This document shows, in pieces, positions 8,571-18,269 of a DNA stretch of 64,000 nucleotides (the first letter of the stretch is position 1; every line of letters begins with the position of its first letter). The DNA is from an uncultured Campylobacter sp. GTDB taxonomy: Bacteria; Campylobacterota; Campylobacteria; Campylobacterales; Campylobacteraceae. The stretch covers positions 14,078-78,077 of the forward strand of contig CAKVAF010000009.1 of assembly GCA_934718785.1 (NCBI GenBank). The letters are read 5' to 3'. The notes beneath the pieces were generated by a model. The model had not been told where the DNA came from and searched no databases. It was given only the letters and a program-made list of their open reading frames with translations. The translations under genes and the position numbers were made by a program.

Positions 8571-9335
8571 TTAATCCCTTAAAAAATCAGTCATCGGTGA
8601 GCTAGCACGCGCTAGTTTATTCTCGCTTTCAAGTCCTGCTAAAAAGGCGTTTCGACCCGCTTGAATGCCCTCTTTAAAGGCTTTTGCCATCAAGCACACA
8701 TTTTTAGCATTGGCTATAGCTGTATTTGCCATCACTGCAGCAACTCCCATTTGCATAGCCTCAGCTGCTTGTGCTGGACTTCCTATGCCAGCATCTACAA
8801 TGATAGGCAAATCAATTTCATCGAGCAAAATTTGTATAAATTCCTTAGTTTTTAAGCCCTTATTTGTGCCAATGGGCGCGCCAAGTGGCATGATAGCAGC
8901 AGCTCCTGCATCACGCATAGCCCTAGCTGCGTAAAGGTCTGGATACATATAAGGCAAGGGGGTAAAGCCTTTGTTTGCAAGCAGTTCAACCGCCTTGGCT
9001 GTTTCATAATTATCAGGCAAAAGATATTTACTGTCTCTAATCACCTCGATTTTTATCAAATCACTTTTGCAAATTTCACGCGCTAAAAGAGCTATTTTAA
9101 GGGCTTCTTGGGCTGTTCTAGCTCCTGAGGTATTTGGCAAAAGCGTGGTATTTTTAGGGATGAAATCAAGTATATTTTCAATTTTTCCTGTGTTTGCGCG
9201 CCTTAAAGCTAAAGTGATAATCTCAGCCCCTGCTTCATTAATAGCTACTTTGATTAAATCAAGGCTAAATTTACCAGAGCCTAATATAAAACGCGAGCTA
9301 AACTCGAATTTGCCAAGCTTAAAGCTATCTTTCAT
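8571..9335 (-). CDS. thiG: thiazole synthase
   Basis: The 254-residue ThiG builds the thiamine thiazole ring from deoxyxylulose 5-phosphate, dehydroglycine and ThiS thiocarboxylate. It is a TIM barrel with the Schiff-base lysine in 'LIKIEVIRDSKYLLPD' (Lys95), 'PYMYPDLYAARAMRDAGAAA', and the phosphate-binding 'DAGIGSPAQAAEAM'. AAGGA lies six bases before the ATG. It stands alone here; thiS and thiF are about 7 kb away on the other side of the leucine operon. Its substrate is made by Dxs, also in this window (42.1 kb). Confidence 0.95.
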   Translation of the reverse strand: MKDSFKLGKFEFSSRFILGSGKFSLDLIKVAINEAGAEIITLALRRANTGKIENILDFIPKNTTLLPNTSGARTAQEALKIALLAREICKSDLIKIEVIRDSKYLLPDNYETAKAVELLANKGFTPLPYMYPDLYAARAMRDAGAAAIMPLGAPIGTNKGLKTKEFIQILLDEIDLPIIVDAGIGSPAQAAEAMQMGVAAVMANTAIANAKNVCLMAKAFKEGIQAGRNAFLAGLESENKLARASSPMTDFLRD

Positions 9336-9449
9336 TTGAATCCTTTTTTAAATTTAATCTTAAATTTAACATAAATTTAAGCCCTAAAGTCTAAATTTTA
9401 ATTTTCCTAAAAATTTATAAATTACAGCAAAAATTATGCGATTTTTCTC

Positions 9450-9516
9450 AAAATGACGGGATTTTTAAATTTTTTCAAAACTCGTCATTGCTAAACTTTG
9501 AAAAAGCAAAGCAATA
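9450..9516. repeat. dispersed GTCATTGC-type repeat unit
   Basis: The 282-base thiG-leuB gap contains an 'AATGACGG' half-site followed by 'CGTCATTGC...AAGCAAAGCAATA'. It resembles units at 36.7-37.0 kb and 63.7-63.9 kb. Otherwise the gap is AT-rich with no gene seen. Confidence 0.5.
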
Positions 9517-9617
9517 CACAATTTATTTTTAAATTTAAATTATAAAGTCTTAAAATCAACTTAAATTTAAAATATAAATAAAAAATTTAAAAGCTAAATC
9601 TAAATTCTACTTTAATT

Positions 9618-10697
9618 TTAAAGCTCTTCTAAAGCCTTGCAAATAAGCTCGCTCATCTTCGCACAACCCACTTGCTCACAACCCTCGCTCATAATGTCAG
9701 CCGTGCGGTAACCCTTATCAAGCACAGCATTTATCGCACTTCGCACCACTTTTGCCTCATTTACAAGCCCTAAACTTAGCTCCAAAAGCATAGCAAGGCT
9801 TAAAATAGTGCCGATAGGATTTGCCAAATCCTTGCCCGCTATATCTGGGGCTGAGCCGTGTATAGGCTCGTAAAGCCCGAATTTATCGTCCCTCAAAGAC
9901 GCTGAGGGCAGCACGCCCAAAGAGCCTGTCAAAACGCTCGCCTCATCGCTTAAAATGTCGCCAAACATATTTTCAGTAACGATGACATCAAACTGCGCTG
10001 GGTTTTTGCAAAGCTGCATAGCCGCATTATCCACGAGCATAAACTCAAATTTCACAGCAGGATAAGCTTTCGCCACGCTTTGCACCACTTCACGCCAAAG
10101 ACGACTTGACTCCAAAACATTTGCTTTATCCACGCACACAAGGCGTTTAGCGCGTGAATTTGCTAACTCAAAGGCGACTTTGACGATTTGCGTGATTTGT
10201 GAAACGCTGTAAAGCAAGGTATCTTGGGCGTTTTCCTCGCCGTCAATTTCAAGGCGTTTATGCTCGCCAAAATAAATCCCTCCGATAAGCTCTCTAACCA
10301 TTATAAAATCAATGCCCTGAGCTAAAATTTCAGCCTTTAAAGGACTAGAAGTTGCAAGCTGGGGCAAAAGCGTGGCTGGGCGTAAATTCGCAAACAGCCC
10401 TAGCTCTTTTCGTAGGCGCAAAAGCCCTGCTTCTGGGCGTTTGTTGGGTGGTTGTTTGTCCCATTTTGCTCCGCCTATCGCCCCAAAAAGCACGGCGTTG
10501 CTGTCCTTGCAAACTTTCAAAGTCTCATTTGGCAAAGGCTCGCCCACCGCATCAATGGCTGCACCGCCCATCAGCACTTCTTTGCACTCAAAGCTGTGGC
10601 TGAATTTTTGCTCGATTTTTTCAAGCACGCTCAATGCGCCGTCAATTATCTCAACCCCTATGCCATCGCCTTTTATCACGGCAATTTGCGCTTTCAT
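9618..10697 (-). CDS. leuB: 3-isopropylmalate dehydrogenase
   Basis: This 359-residue enzyme oxidises and decarboxylates 3-isopropylmalate with NAD in leucine synthesis. It shows '[13 protein letters not shown]' near the start, '[14 protein letters not shown]' for substrate binding, the conserved Tyr/Lys region '[15 protein letters not shown]', '[10 protein letters not shown]', '[14 protein letters not shown]' and the NAD-binding '[17 protein letters not shown]'. An AAGGAGG ribosome binding site precedes the ATG, which overlaps the leuD stop by four bases. It is the last gene of the leu operon. Confidence 0.97.
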   Translation of the reverse strand: MKAQIAVIKGDGIGVEIIDGALSVLEKIEQKFSHSFECKEVLMGGAAIDAVGEPLPNETLKVCKDSNAVLFGAIGGAKWDKQPPNKRPEAGLLRLRKELGLFANLRPATLLPQLATSSPLKAEILAQGIDFIMVRELIGGIYFGEHKRLEIDGEENAQDTLLYSVSQITQIVKVAFELANSRAKRLVCVDKANVLESSRLWREVVQSVAKAYPAVKFEFMLVDNAAMQLCKNPAQFDVIVTENMFGDILSDEASVLTGSLGVLPSASLRDDKFGLYEPIHGSAPDIAGKDLANPIGTILSLAMLLELSLGLVNEAKVVRSAINAVLDKGYRTADIMSEGCEQVGCAKMSELICKALEEL

Positions 10698-11188
10698 TTG
10701 CCCTCCTTTTTGGCGATATAGTTGATATAACCGCCCTCGTTGATGATTTCTTGGATAAAGGGCGGAAAGGGCTGAGTTTGATAGCTCTTGCCCGAGCTTA
10801 AATTTTTTATTTCACCCTTGTCAAAATCAATAGCCACCTCATCGCCAGCGTTGATATTGTCGGCGATTTCTTCGCTTTCGATGATGGCAAGCCCTATGTT
10901 TATGGCGTTGCGATAAAAAATGCGAGCAAAGCTCTTTGCGATAATGCAAGAAATGCCACTTGCTTTAATCGCTATGGGAGCGTGTTCGCGGCTACTTCCA
11001 CAGCCAAAATTCCACCCGCCGACCATAATGTCGCCCGCTTTTACCTTGTGCGTGAAATCCTTGTCAATGTCCTCCATACAATGACTAACCAGCTCTTTGG
11101 TGTCGCTCGTGTTAAGATAGCGAGCGGGTATGATGACATCAGTATCGACATTGTCCGCATACTTGTGCGAAAAACCTTGTGCTTTCAT
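10694..11188 (-). CDS. leuD: 3-isopropylmalate dehydratase small subunit
   Basis: At 164 residues this is the short archaeal-type small subunit of isopropylmalate isomerase rather than the roughly 200-residue bacterial LeuD. Diagnostic stretches are '[18 protein letters not shown]' and '[17 protein letters not shown]'. I start at the ATG at 11188 because AAAGGA precedes it by six bases. It pairs with the LeuC at 12.8-14.1 kb but is separated from it by a methyltransferase and an endonuclease gene. Confidence 0.93.
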   Translation of the reverse strand: MKAQGFSHKYADNVDTDVIIPARYLNTSDTKELVSHCMEDIDKDFTHKVKAGDIMVGGWNFGCGSSREHAPIAIKASGISCIIAKSFARIFYRNAINIGLAIIESEEIADNINAGDEVAIDFDKGEIKNLSSGKSYQTQPFPPFIQEIINEGGYINYIAKKEGK

Positions 11189-11230
11189 TTTTGTCCTTTC
11201 TTTTTTTGCGACTTGTCTAATCTGCCTAAA

Positions 11231-11251
11231 ATTCAAGGCTATACCTTGAAT
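11231..11251. repeat. perfect hairpin between endonuclease gene and leuD
   Basis: ATTCAAGG and CCTTGAAT form a perfect eight-base stem with a five-base loop. It lies downstream of the endonuclease stop and 43 bases before leuD. Read in the operon direction it is followed by only a short T-run, so it may be a weak terminator, an RNA processing site, or neither. Confidence 0.5.
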
Positions 11252-11313
11252 TCACCTTGTTCTTTTTAAATTTTTATTAAATTCAAAATTTTATTCCAAA
11301 AACTTGTTAAATT

Positions 11314-11856
11314 TTACCCAAAAATTTCCCTCAATTTGCTTTCAAAATTTTCAATCGGCTCTAAATCTTTTAGTTGTAAAGTAAGCTTAAAATTTGCTTG
11401 ATTTTGGGGATTCATCGCTACGATTTGCTTTTGCTCATTTTCGATATTAAGATAAAATTTGCGTATTTTGTGATTGTAAATTTTTTCGCCACTAACGATT
11501 TTAAAAAACGCCGCCTTTGCACTCAAACCTATGCAAATGATGAATTTGCAGTTATAATTTGGATTTATGCCGTTAAATTGAAACGAGTTGTTTTTTAGCC
11601 CTTTTCGTGCGGTTTTAATTTCGATTTTTGTGCCATCTTCCAAGCAAATATCAAACTCATCGTGTATTACTTCGCCAAAATCTTGCATTTTTAAGCCCAA
11701 ATTTGCAAACACCATTTTTACAAATTTTTCGCCAATTTGCCCCACAGCATTGCCCTCAAATTCGTTAATTTTTTCAAAAATTCCATTTTCTTTGAATTTG
11801 GCAAGCTCATTATACTTTTCCTCAATCAATTTTTTAAGCAAATCATTTAAATTCAT
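11314..11856 (-). CDS. putative type II restriction endonuclease
   Basis: The ATG overlaps the stop of the adjacent methyltransferase (ATGA), giving 180 residues. A PD-(D/E)xK-type nuclease motif is visible: Asp69 in 'HDEFDICLEDG', then Glu79-x-Lys81 in 'KIEIKTARKG'. An upstream 'EGNAVGQIGEKFVK' helix supplies the glutamate often found in this fold. The position directly after a DNA methyltransferase supports the call of a restriction enzyme paired with it. The recognition site cannot be read from sequence. Confidence 0.72.
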   Translation of the reverse strand: MNLNDLLKKLIEEKYNELAKFKENGIFEKINEFEGNAVGQIGEKFVKMVFANLGLKMQDFGEVIHDEFDICLEDGTKIEIKTARKGLKNNSFQFNGINPNYNCKFIICIGLSAKAAFFKIVSGEKIYNHKIRKFYLNIENEQKQIVAMNPQNQANFKLTLQLKDLEPIENFESKLREIFG

Positions 11857-12791
11857 CTTGCAAATCCCTTGTCTGCTAAAAGCTGAAAAATGTGGCTTTT
11901 GCCGATATGATAACAACCATTTGTCGCCTTTGTCGAGTAGCAAAGCCAATCTGCACTCTTAAAAAGCGTATCAAGCTCATTTTTGCGAGATAAATCATTA
12001 TAGATAATGGCTATCCCGCTTTTGTATTTAACCTTTTCAAAACTATCCACGACCGCATTTTCTTTAAAAAATGTCGAGCTTAAATAAAAATTCGCCTTTT
12101 TGTTAAAAATCCATTCTTTGCCACATTCTCTATTTTTTGCCAAACTTACAGTTACCACCTTTAAAAGCTCACTAAATGGCTCTTTGCCACTATTTTGATA
12201 CCAGCTAAATTCTTGTTTTTCGCTTTTGTGATTTTTGCTATAAATTTGAAAGCAACAATGCACATCAGCATCCTTGCCACTTGGCGTATAAAAGCTATTT
12301 TTAGGCAAGACTTCCTCATAGAGCAAATGCAGATTTTGTGGCACTCGGTAGCGAATCGAGCCTTTGCCCAAACTTTGAAAAAACATAGGCAGGATAAAAG
12401 CGACAAAGTCAGCATTTGCGGCGTGTTTGATAAATTCTAACGCCAGCACGCCACGATGCCCAAAAGGTGGATTACCGATGACGATAAAAGGCTGATTTGG
12501 CGACTTTGGCAAATTGTATGCTAAAAAATCGCTTTGTATTGTGCCAAATTCGGTTTGCTTTATATCAATGCCGATTTTATTTTGTGGTAAAATCTCAAAA
12601 AATGCACCGTTTCCAACACTTGGTTCAATCCAGATAAATTTAGTCAAATCTTCTTTTGCCCCCACGATTTTGCAAAATTTATCAAATAATTTTTGGGCGA
12701 TTTCAGGCTTGGTGAAATACTCATCAAATTTGTTTTTGACATTATCTTTCATCAAGTTGCCATTTGTGTATTTAAAAACCTTGCTCATCAT
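11853..12791 (-). CDS. N6-adenine DNA methyltransferase
   Basis: The 312-residue protein has the S-adenosylmethionine site 'EPSVGNGAF' (residues 56-64) and the catalytic 'NPPF' (107-110) of N6-adenine methyltransferases, in that order. It begins 'FDEYFTKPEIAQKLFDKF', a common N-terminus of this class. The start follows the leuC stop by six bases, with AAGG before ATGATG; either ATG may be used. Its stop overlaps the endonuclease start. The pair is read with the leu genes, so its expression probably follows leucine supply. Confidence 0.85.
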   Translation of the reverse strand: MMSKVFKYTNGNLMKDNVKNKFDEYFTKPEIAQKLFDKFCKIVGAKEDLTKFIWIEPSVGNGAFFEILPQNKIGIDIKQTEFGTIQSDFLAYNLPKSPNQPFIVIGNPPFGHRGVLALEFIKHAANADFVAFILPMFFQSLGKGSIRYRVPQNLHLLYEEVLPKNSFYTPSGKDADVHCCFQIYSKNHKSEKQEFSWYQNSGKEPFSELLKVVTVSLAKNRECGKEWIFNKKANFYLSSTFFKENAVVDSFEKVKYKSGIAIIYNDLSRKNELDTLFKSADWLCYSTKATNGCYHIGKSHIFQLLADKGFAR

Positions 12792-12797
12792 TAAGCC

Positions 12798-14060
12798 TTA
12801 CAAAACTTGCTCAGGTGTGCTTAAAAAACCCTTTATCGCGCTTGCGGCGGCTACTTCTGGCGATGCGAGATAAACTTCGCTTGTGGTGTGTCCCATTCGC
12901 CCGACAAAGTTGCGGTTCGTTGTCGAAACGCATTTTTCATTTGCCGCTAAAATCCCCATATATCCGCCAAGACAAGGACCGCAAGTTGGCGTTGATACCA
13001 CGCAGCCTGCTTCGATGAAAGTTTTTAAATAGCCCTTTGTAATACACTCTAAATATATATTTTGTGTCGCTGGTATGACTATACAACGCGTATTTTTTGC
13101 TATTTTTTTACCCTTTAAAAGCTCTGCTGCTACTCTCATATCACTAAGACGGCCGTTCGTACAAGAGCCAATCACCACTTGATCGATTTTAATCTTACCC
13201 CACTGATCCTTAGTTCTAGCATTTTCAGGCAAGTGTGGAAAAGCAACAGTATGTTCTATTTCGTCCAAATTTATATCAAAAACGCTCTCATAAATAGCAT
13301 CCTCATCAGCTCTAAACACACGAGGCACTCTTTTGCTTTTATCCTTTGCATATTCTAAAGTTTGCTCATCTACTGCGAAAATGCCGTTTTTAGCCCCTGC
13401 TTCAATGGCCATATTTGCTATACAAAGCCTATCGTCCATAGTGAGATTTTTAAGCCCTTCTCCGTCAAATTCCATACTTTTATATAAAGCTCCATCAACT
13501 CCTATTTTGCCTATTATATGCAAGATTACATCCTTACCGCTTATATAGGGGCGAAGCTTGCCTTTAAGATTAAACTTCATAGCACTAGGCACCTTAAACC
13601 AAGCCTTACCCGTAGCCATAGCCACACCCATATCAGTTGAGCCAACCCCAGTAGAAAAAGCCCCAAGCGCACCATAAGTACAAGTGTGTGAGTCAGCTCC
13701 TATGATTAAATCGCCCGTAGTAACGATGCCAAGCTCAGGCAAAAGTGCGTGTTCAACGCCCATATTTCCAACATCATAATAATGCTCTATGTCAAACTCA
13801 TTTGCAAAAAAGCGGCACTGCTGGCTTTGAGTAGCTGCTTTTATGTCTTTATTTGGTGCAAAATGATCCATTACAAGTGAAATTTTGCTTTTATCAAAAA
13901 CGCCCTTAAATTTAGCCTTTTCAAAGGCATTTATAGCCACAGGGGTTGTGATATCATTTCCTAAGACCATATCAAGCTTTGCCATTATCAAATCCCCTAC
14001 TTCCACGCTTTCTAAGCCTGCACCGTTTGCTAAAATCTTTTGTGTCATTGTCATACTCAT
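12798..14060 (-). CDS. leuC: 3-isopropylmalate dehydratase large subunit (HACN/archaeal type)
   Basis: The 420-residue aconitase-family protein carries the [4Fe-4S] cysteines in '[10 protein letters not shown]' and '[13 protein letters not shown]', plus '[23 protein letters not shown]'. The sequence and length match the shorter homoaconitase-like LeuC found in archaea and some bacteria. The long bacterial form carries 'IDRHLVHE' near its start; this one does not. It begins inside the leuA stop region (ATGA overlap) after AAAGGAG. It isomerises 2- to 3-isopropylmalate together with LeuD. Confidence 0.93.
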   Translation of the reverse strand: MSMTMTQKILANGAGLESVEVGDLIMAKLDMVLGNDITTPVAINAFEKAKFKGVFDKSKISLVMDHFAPNKDIKAATQSQQCRFFANEFDIEHYYDVGNMGVEHALLPELGIVTTGDLIIGADSHTCTYGALGAFSTGVGSTDMGVAMATGKAWFKVPSAMKFNLKGKLRPYISGKDVILHIIGKIGVDGALYKSMEFDGEGLKNLTMDDRLCIANMAIEAGAKNGIFAVDEQTLEYAKDKSKRVPRVFRADEDAIYESVFDINLDEIEHTVAFPHLPENARTKDQWGKIKIDQVVIGSCTNGRLSDMRVAAELLKGKKIAKNTRCIVIPATQNIYLECITKGYLKTFIEAGCVVSTPTCGPCLGGYMGILAANEKCVSTTNRNFVGRMGHTTSEVYLASPEVAAASAIKGFLSTPEQVL

Positions 14061-15721
14061 TTTTTCTCCTTTAAATATTGATTGATAGCACTAAGAAGTG
14101 CTAAAACACTAGCATTGATAATATCGCTATTTAGCCCTGCACCATAATAGCTCTTATCGGCACTTTTTATCATCACATAAGCCATAGCTTGAGAGCTTGA
14201 GCCAGAGCTTAGAGCGTGCTCGCTAAAGCTTATTATATCAAAATTTAAGCCTAGAGCGCTTCTTAGAGCATTTGCCACTGCATCAAGGCGGCCATTTCCA
14301 AATTCTTTAAGCTTAAATTCCTTATTTTCAAAGCTAAATTCAAGCTGCACTTTAAATTTATCTTTTAATTTTTCAAAGCTAAAATTTTCAAGACTTAATG
14401 GCTCATTTAAATTTAAAAAGTCCTTTTTAAAAAAATCAACAATCTCATCGCTGCTTAATTCTTTTTGCATTTTAACGGATTTTTCTTTAATATAATAAGA
14501 AAAATCTTCCTTAAAAGGACTCGGCAGCTCTGCACCTAGTGCGTTTTTAAGCACGAAAGAAATGCCGCCTTTGCCACTTTGTGAGTTTATGCGTATCACA
14601 TCACTTTCATAATGCCTGCCTATGTGCTTAGGATTTATAGGCAAATAAGGCACGCTCCAAATTTCAAGCTTATTTTCACTGTGATAGGCTATACCTTTTG
14701 CTATGGCGTCTTGATGAGAGCCTGAAAAGGCTGCAAAAACTAGCTTGCCCGAATAAGGCTGACGCTCATAAACTCTCATTTTACTCACCCTTTCATAAAG
14801 AGCGCAAATGCTAGGCAAATCGCTAAAATCAAGCCCGCTATCAACTCCGTGAGTCATTAAATTTAAAGCTAGAGTGATTAAATCTACATTTCCTGTGCGC
14901 TCGCCGTTTCCAAAAAGAGTACCCTCTATCCTATCAGCTTCTGCTAAAAGCCCAAGCTCAGCAGCAGCTACCGCACAGCCTCTGTCATTGTGAGGATGCA
15001 AAGAAATGATGATATTTTTTCTATCTAGTAAATTCTTAGAAAAATACTCCACATTTTGCGCATAAATATGTGGCAGTGAAAGCTCGACTGTGGCGGGTAA
15101 GTTTATAATGAGCTTTTTATCTTTATTTGGCTTAAACTCATTTATCACTTCATTACAAAGCTCTAGTGCATAATCTGTTTCAGTGCCTGTGAAGCTTTCT
15201 GGCGAGTATTCAAAGCTAAAATTTCCCTCTGTGTTTTTAGCAAAAAATTTAAGCAAACGCGCTCCTTCTAGGGCGATTTGCTTAATTTCTTTTTTATCTT
15301 TTTTAAAAACCTGCTCTCTTTGAGCCTTTGAAGTAGAATTATAAAAATGCACCACAGCATTTTTGCAGCCCTTTAAGGCTTCAAAGGTCTTTGCGATGAT
15401 TTTTTCTCTTGCTTGAGTTAAAACTTGAATGCTTACATCATCAGGGATTAAATCCTCTTCAATTAATTTTCTAACAAAGTCAAATTCAGCCGAATTTGCC
15501 GCTGGAAAACCCACTTCAATCTCTTTAAAGCCTATTTTTACAAGGAGTTTGAAAAAATCAAGCTTTTCTTCAAGGCTCATCGGTGTAATCAGGGCTTGAT
15601 TACCATCTCTTAAATCAACGCTACACCAAAGAGGTGTTTTGTCGATAAACTCTTTTTTACTCCACTCATTGCAAAGTGTGGGCGGGGTAAAATAAGCTCT
15701 TTTGTAATGCTTAAAACTCAT
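14057..15721 (-). CDS. leuA: 2-isopropylmalate synthase (LeuA type 2)
   Basis: The 554-residue enzyme condenses acetyl-CoA and 2-oxoisovalerate, the first committed step to leucine. '[16 protein letters not shown]' (the DLRDGNQ metal/catalytic motif), '[10 protein letters not shown]', 'SLHPHNDRG' and '[11 protein letters not shown]' are clear, and the C-terminus is a LeuA regulatory domain. The '[22 protein letters not shown]' style of N-terminus marks the longer type-2 family known from actinobacteria. GGAG five bases before ATG 15721 sets the start. It heads the operon leuA-leuC-methyltransferase-endonuclease-leuD-leuB. Confidence 0.93.
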   Translation of the reverse strand: MSFKHYKRAYFTPPTLCNEWSKKEFIDKTPLWCSVDLRDGNQALITPMSLEEKLDFFKLLVKIGFKEIEVGFPAANSAEFDFVRKLIEEDLIPDDVSIQVLTQAREKIIAKTFEALKGCKNAVVHFYNSTSKAQREQVFKKDKKEIKQIALEGARLLKFFAKNTEGNFSFEYSPESFTGTETDYALELCNEVINEFKPNKDKKLIINLPATVELSLPHIYAQNVEYFSKNLLDRKNIIISLHPHNDRGCAVAAAELGLLAEADRIEGTLFGNGERTGNVDLITLALNLMTHGVDSGLDFSDLPSICALYERVSKMRVYERQPYSGKLVFAAFSGSHQDAIAKGIAYHSENKLEIWSVPYLPINPKHIGRHYESDVIRINSQSGKGGISFVLKNALGAELPSPFKEDFSYYIKEKSVKMQKELSSDEIVDFFKKDFLNLNEPLSLENFSFEKLKDKFKVQLEFSFENKEFKLKEFGNGRLDAVANALRSALGLNFDIISFSEHALSSGSSSQAMAYVMIKSADKSYYGAGLNSDIINASVLALLSAINQYLKEKK

Positions 15722-15738
15722 TAAAACTCCATTCTTTT

Positions 15739-15799
15739 GCAAAAAACGGATGATAAATAAAGCTTTGTGATATAAAAACTTTATTTGTAGCCGTTTTGC
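15739..15799 (-). promoter_or_regulatory. leader hairpin just upstream of leuA
   Basis: Two arms, GCAAAACGG...AAATAAAG and CTTTATTT...CCGTTTTTTGC (minus strand), form a long imperfect stem around a 16-base loop. It ends in a T-run about 18 bases before the leuA ATG. The place and shape suit an attenuator or a translation-control hairpin. I found no obvious leucine-rich leader peptide. The rest of 15800-15938 is AT-rich. Confidence 0.45.
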
Positions 15800-15938
15800 A
15801 AATATTTAAATTTGTAAAATTTATATTAGACTTAAATTTATTTTAAATTTAAGAAATTTTAAATAAATTTCACTAAAAATTTGAAAAATAAAAAGAAAGT
15901 TTTAAAACCTATTTTCAAATTTTGAGTGAAATTTGAAT

Positions 15939-16742
15939 TTACAGGTTTTCGCACAGCAGTTCTAGGACTAGATTAGCTTGATGAGAGGCGCAAAGATTTA
16001 CGCGTGGTGCCATAAGACCACGACCTACTTTAGCAGCTGAGTGTAAGTCTCCGCATACATAAAAATTATTGGCAATTTTATGTGTTTTAATGGAATTTGA
16101 ATCCCCAAAGCCAGCAAGCCCTGAGGCTGAGATTAAGATAGTTTTAGGAAAATATTTATGTAAATTTTGAGCTAGCATAGCCTTAGCCTTAGCATTGTCA
16201 AAGGCTTCACAAACTATATCAACTCCTTTAAATAAGTTTTTTATATTATTTTCATCAATTTTAAGCGTGTGAATTGTGATTTTTACAAAGGGATTAAGCT
16301 CCTTAATTTGAGCCTTTAAAGCTTCTGTTTTAAATTTTCCTAAATCACACACCCTGTAAGCTTGACGGTTAAGATTGCTTGAATCAATAGTGTCAAAATC
16401 TATCAAATCAAGCTCGCCCACCCCGCTTCTAGCAAGCATTATAGCAATATGAGAGCCAAGCCCACCAAGCCCACACACAGCCACACGAGCCTTTTTAAGC
16501 CTTGCAAAGACCTTTGGCGTGTGCCTTGCACTCATCATAGCTTCTAAGGCTTCTTTAGGTGGTAACTCGCCCTTTGGCACACAAAAAAGCTCATCGCCTT
16601 CTTTTAAAGGCTCATTTTCCTTAGTCGCAAAGCCATTTACAATGAAAACATCACTTTCATTTTTGCTCACTGAATCAAAAAATTCCTTACTCGTGCTAAA
16701 ATTTGTATCAATTTGCTGGGCGTTAAAAAAGATTTTCATCAT
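15939..16742 (-). CDS. thiF: ThiF-family ThiS adenylyltransferase
   Basis: This 267-residue E1-like enzyme activates the ThiS C-terminus with ATP. The nucleotide loop 'GLGGLGSH' is at residues 91-98, followed by 'LIDFDTIDSSNLNRQAY'. An N-terminal 80 residues precede the Rossmann domain; its 'IVNGF...PLKEGDELFCVPKGELP' looks like a ThiS-type ubiquitin fold, as in the ThiF family-2 proteins. No zinc CxxC pairs are visible, unlike E. coli ThiF. The start (ATGATG) overlaps the thiS stop. Confidence 0.88.
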   Translation of the reverse strand: MMKIFFNAQQIDTNFSTSKEFFDSVSKNESDVFIVNGFATKENEPLKEGDELFCVPKGELPPKEALEAMMSARHTPKVFARLKKARVAVCGLGGLGSHIAIMLARSGVGELDLIDFDTIDSSNLNRQAYRVCDLGKFKTEALKAQIKELNPFVKITIHTLKIDENNIKNLFKGVDIVCEAFDNAKAKAMLAQNLHKYFPKTILISASGLAGFGDSNSIKTHKIANNFYVCGDLHSAAKVGRGLMAPRVNLCASHQANLVLELLCENL

Positions 16743-16930
16743 CCACCCCCCACAAAATTGACAATCTCAGCCTTGTCATTTTCTTTTAAAATCAAGCTTT
16801 CAAATTCGCTTCTAGGCACTATTTCACCGTTTAATTCAAGGGCGATAAACTCCATTTTAAAGCCCTTTTCTTTTAAAAAATCTGTGAATTTAAGCTCTTT
16901 TTTATCAAGCTTTTGCCCATTGATTATCAT
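16739..16930 (-). CDS. thiS: sulfur carrier protein ThiS
   Basis: The 63-residue ubiquitin-like carrier ends in Gly-Gly-Gly, as needed for adenylation and thiocarboxylate formation. 'MIINGQKL' starts the beta-grasp fold, and 'PRSEFESLILKENDKAEIVNFVGGG' ends it. The ATG sits one base after the accC stop, with its ribosome binding site (GGGG/AAG) inside accC, so it is coupled to the fatty-acid genes. It supplies sulfur for the thiazole made by ThiG. Confidence 0.92.
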   Translation of the reverse strand: MIINGQKLDKKELKFTDFLKEKGFKMEFIALELNGEIVPRSEFESLILKENDKAEIVNFVGGG

Positions 16931-16931
16931 C

Positions 16932-18269
16932 TTAACCCCAGTGCTTTGCCAAATAATTTGTATCAAAGTCGTTGTTGATAAAGTCCGCATTATCCATCAT
17001 CTTAAGATGAAAGCGGCGCGTTGTTTTAATGCCGCGCACGATAAGCTCATTTAAAGCCACGCGCATTTTTGCAATAGCCTTGTTTCTATCCTCGCCCCAC
17101 ACAACAAGCTTTCCTATCATAGAATCATAATAAGGCGGCACAGAATAATCTTGATAACAGTGACTTTCCATTCTCACATTGCGCCCACCCGGTGCTACAT
17201 ACTGCGTGATTTTGCCAGGACTTGGGGCAAAAGATTTTGAATCTTCAGCCGTGATTCTACACTCAATAGAATGTCCGCTAAGCTTGATACTCTCTTGCTT
17301 TGGCAGCTCATAGCCCTCGGCTACTTTTATCATCTGCTCTATAATATCAATACCACTTACCATTTCACTCACACAATGCTCAACTTGAAGGCGCGTATTC
17401 ATTTCTATAAAATAAAAGTCTAAATTTTTATCGACTAAAAACTCAAAGGTTCCAGCCCCCTCATAACCTATGGCTTTAGCTGCTTTAATCGCCGTTTGAT
17501 GAAGCTTTTTGCGTGTTTTTTCATCAAGTAAAATCGCAGGACTTTCTTCGATTAATTTTTGATGCCTTCTTTGCATGGAGCAGTCACGCTCGCCGATGTG
17601 AATGACATTGCCAAAGCTATCGCCTATGATTTGCACCTCGATATGACGCGGATTTTGAATGTATTTTTCCATATACATCGTGCCATCTCCAAAGGCTGTC
17701 ATCGCCTCGCTCTCAGCCGACCAGTAAGCCTTTTCAAGCTCACTTTCTTTTTCAACCATACGCATACCACGGCCACCCCCACCAGCAGCTGCTTTTAAAA
17801 TCACAGGATAGCCTATTTCTTTAGCTAATTTTTTAGCCGCTTCAACGCCCTTAAGCGCACCATCACTTCCTGGAATCACCGGCACACCCGCTCTTTGCAT
17901 CACTTGCTTTGCCTTGCTTTTATCACTCATTAAAGCCATAGCCGCCACTGAGGGACCTATGAATTTGATTTTATGTTTAGCACAAATTTCGACAAAATTT
18001 TGATTTTCGCTTAAAAAGCCATATCCTGGGAAAATGGCGTCTGCTTCTGCGATTTCAGCTGCTGAGATGATGGCGGGTATGTTAAGATAGCTTTCTGTGC
18101 TTCTTGGGCTTCCTATGCAAATGCTTGCGTCTGCGTATTTTAAATAAAGGGCTTCTCTATCAGCCGTAGAATAAACACAAATTGCTTTCTTGCCCATTTC
18201 TTTTATAGTGCGAAGAGCTCGAAGTGCGATTTCGCCACGATTTGCGATTAAAACTCTTTTAATCTCCAT
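16932..18269 (-). CDS. accC: acetyl-CoA carboxylase, biotin carboxylase subunit
   Basis: The 445-residue ATP-grasp enzyme carboxylates biotin on AccB for malonyl-CoA synthesis. It has 'LIANRGEIA' at the N-terminus, 'FPGYGFLSEN', the glycine-rich ATP loop 'AAGGGGRGMR' (161-170), 'HIEVQIIGD', 'ERDCSMQRRHQK' and the catalytic 'FIEMNTRLQVEH'. Its ATG overlaps the accB stop by one base, so the two subunits are made together, followed by thiS-thiF. Confidence 0.97.
   Translation of the reverse strand: MEIKRVLIANRGEIALRALRTIKEMGKKAICVYSTADREALYLKYADASICIGSPRSTESYLNIPAIISAAEIAEADAIFPGYGFLSENQNFVEICAKHKIKFIGPSVAAMALMSDKSKAKQVMQRAGVPVIPGSDGALKGVEAAKKLAKEIGYPVILKAAAGGGGRGMRMVEKESELEKAYWSAESEAMTAFGDGTMYMEKYIQNPRHIEVQIIGDSFGNVIHIGERDCSMQRRHQKLIEESPAILLDEKTRKKLHQTAIKAAKAIGYEGAGTFEFLVDKNLDFYFIEMNTRLQVEHCVSEMVSGIDIIEQMIKVAEGYELPKQESIKLSGHSIECRITAEDSKSFAPSPGKITQYVAPGGRNVRMESHCYQDYSVPPYYDSMIGKLVVWGEDRNKAIAKMRVALNELIVRGIKTTRRFHLKMMDNADFINNDFDTNYLAKHWG

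Noticed and set aside
9336..9617. TPP riboswitch upstream of thiG
   Set aside because: I looked for the conserved CTGAGA core before thiG and before thiS and did not find it.
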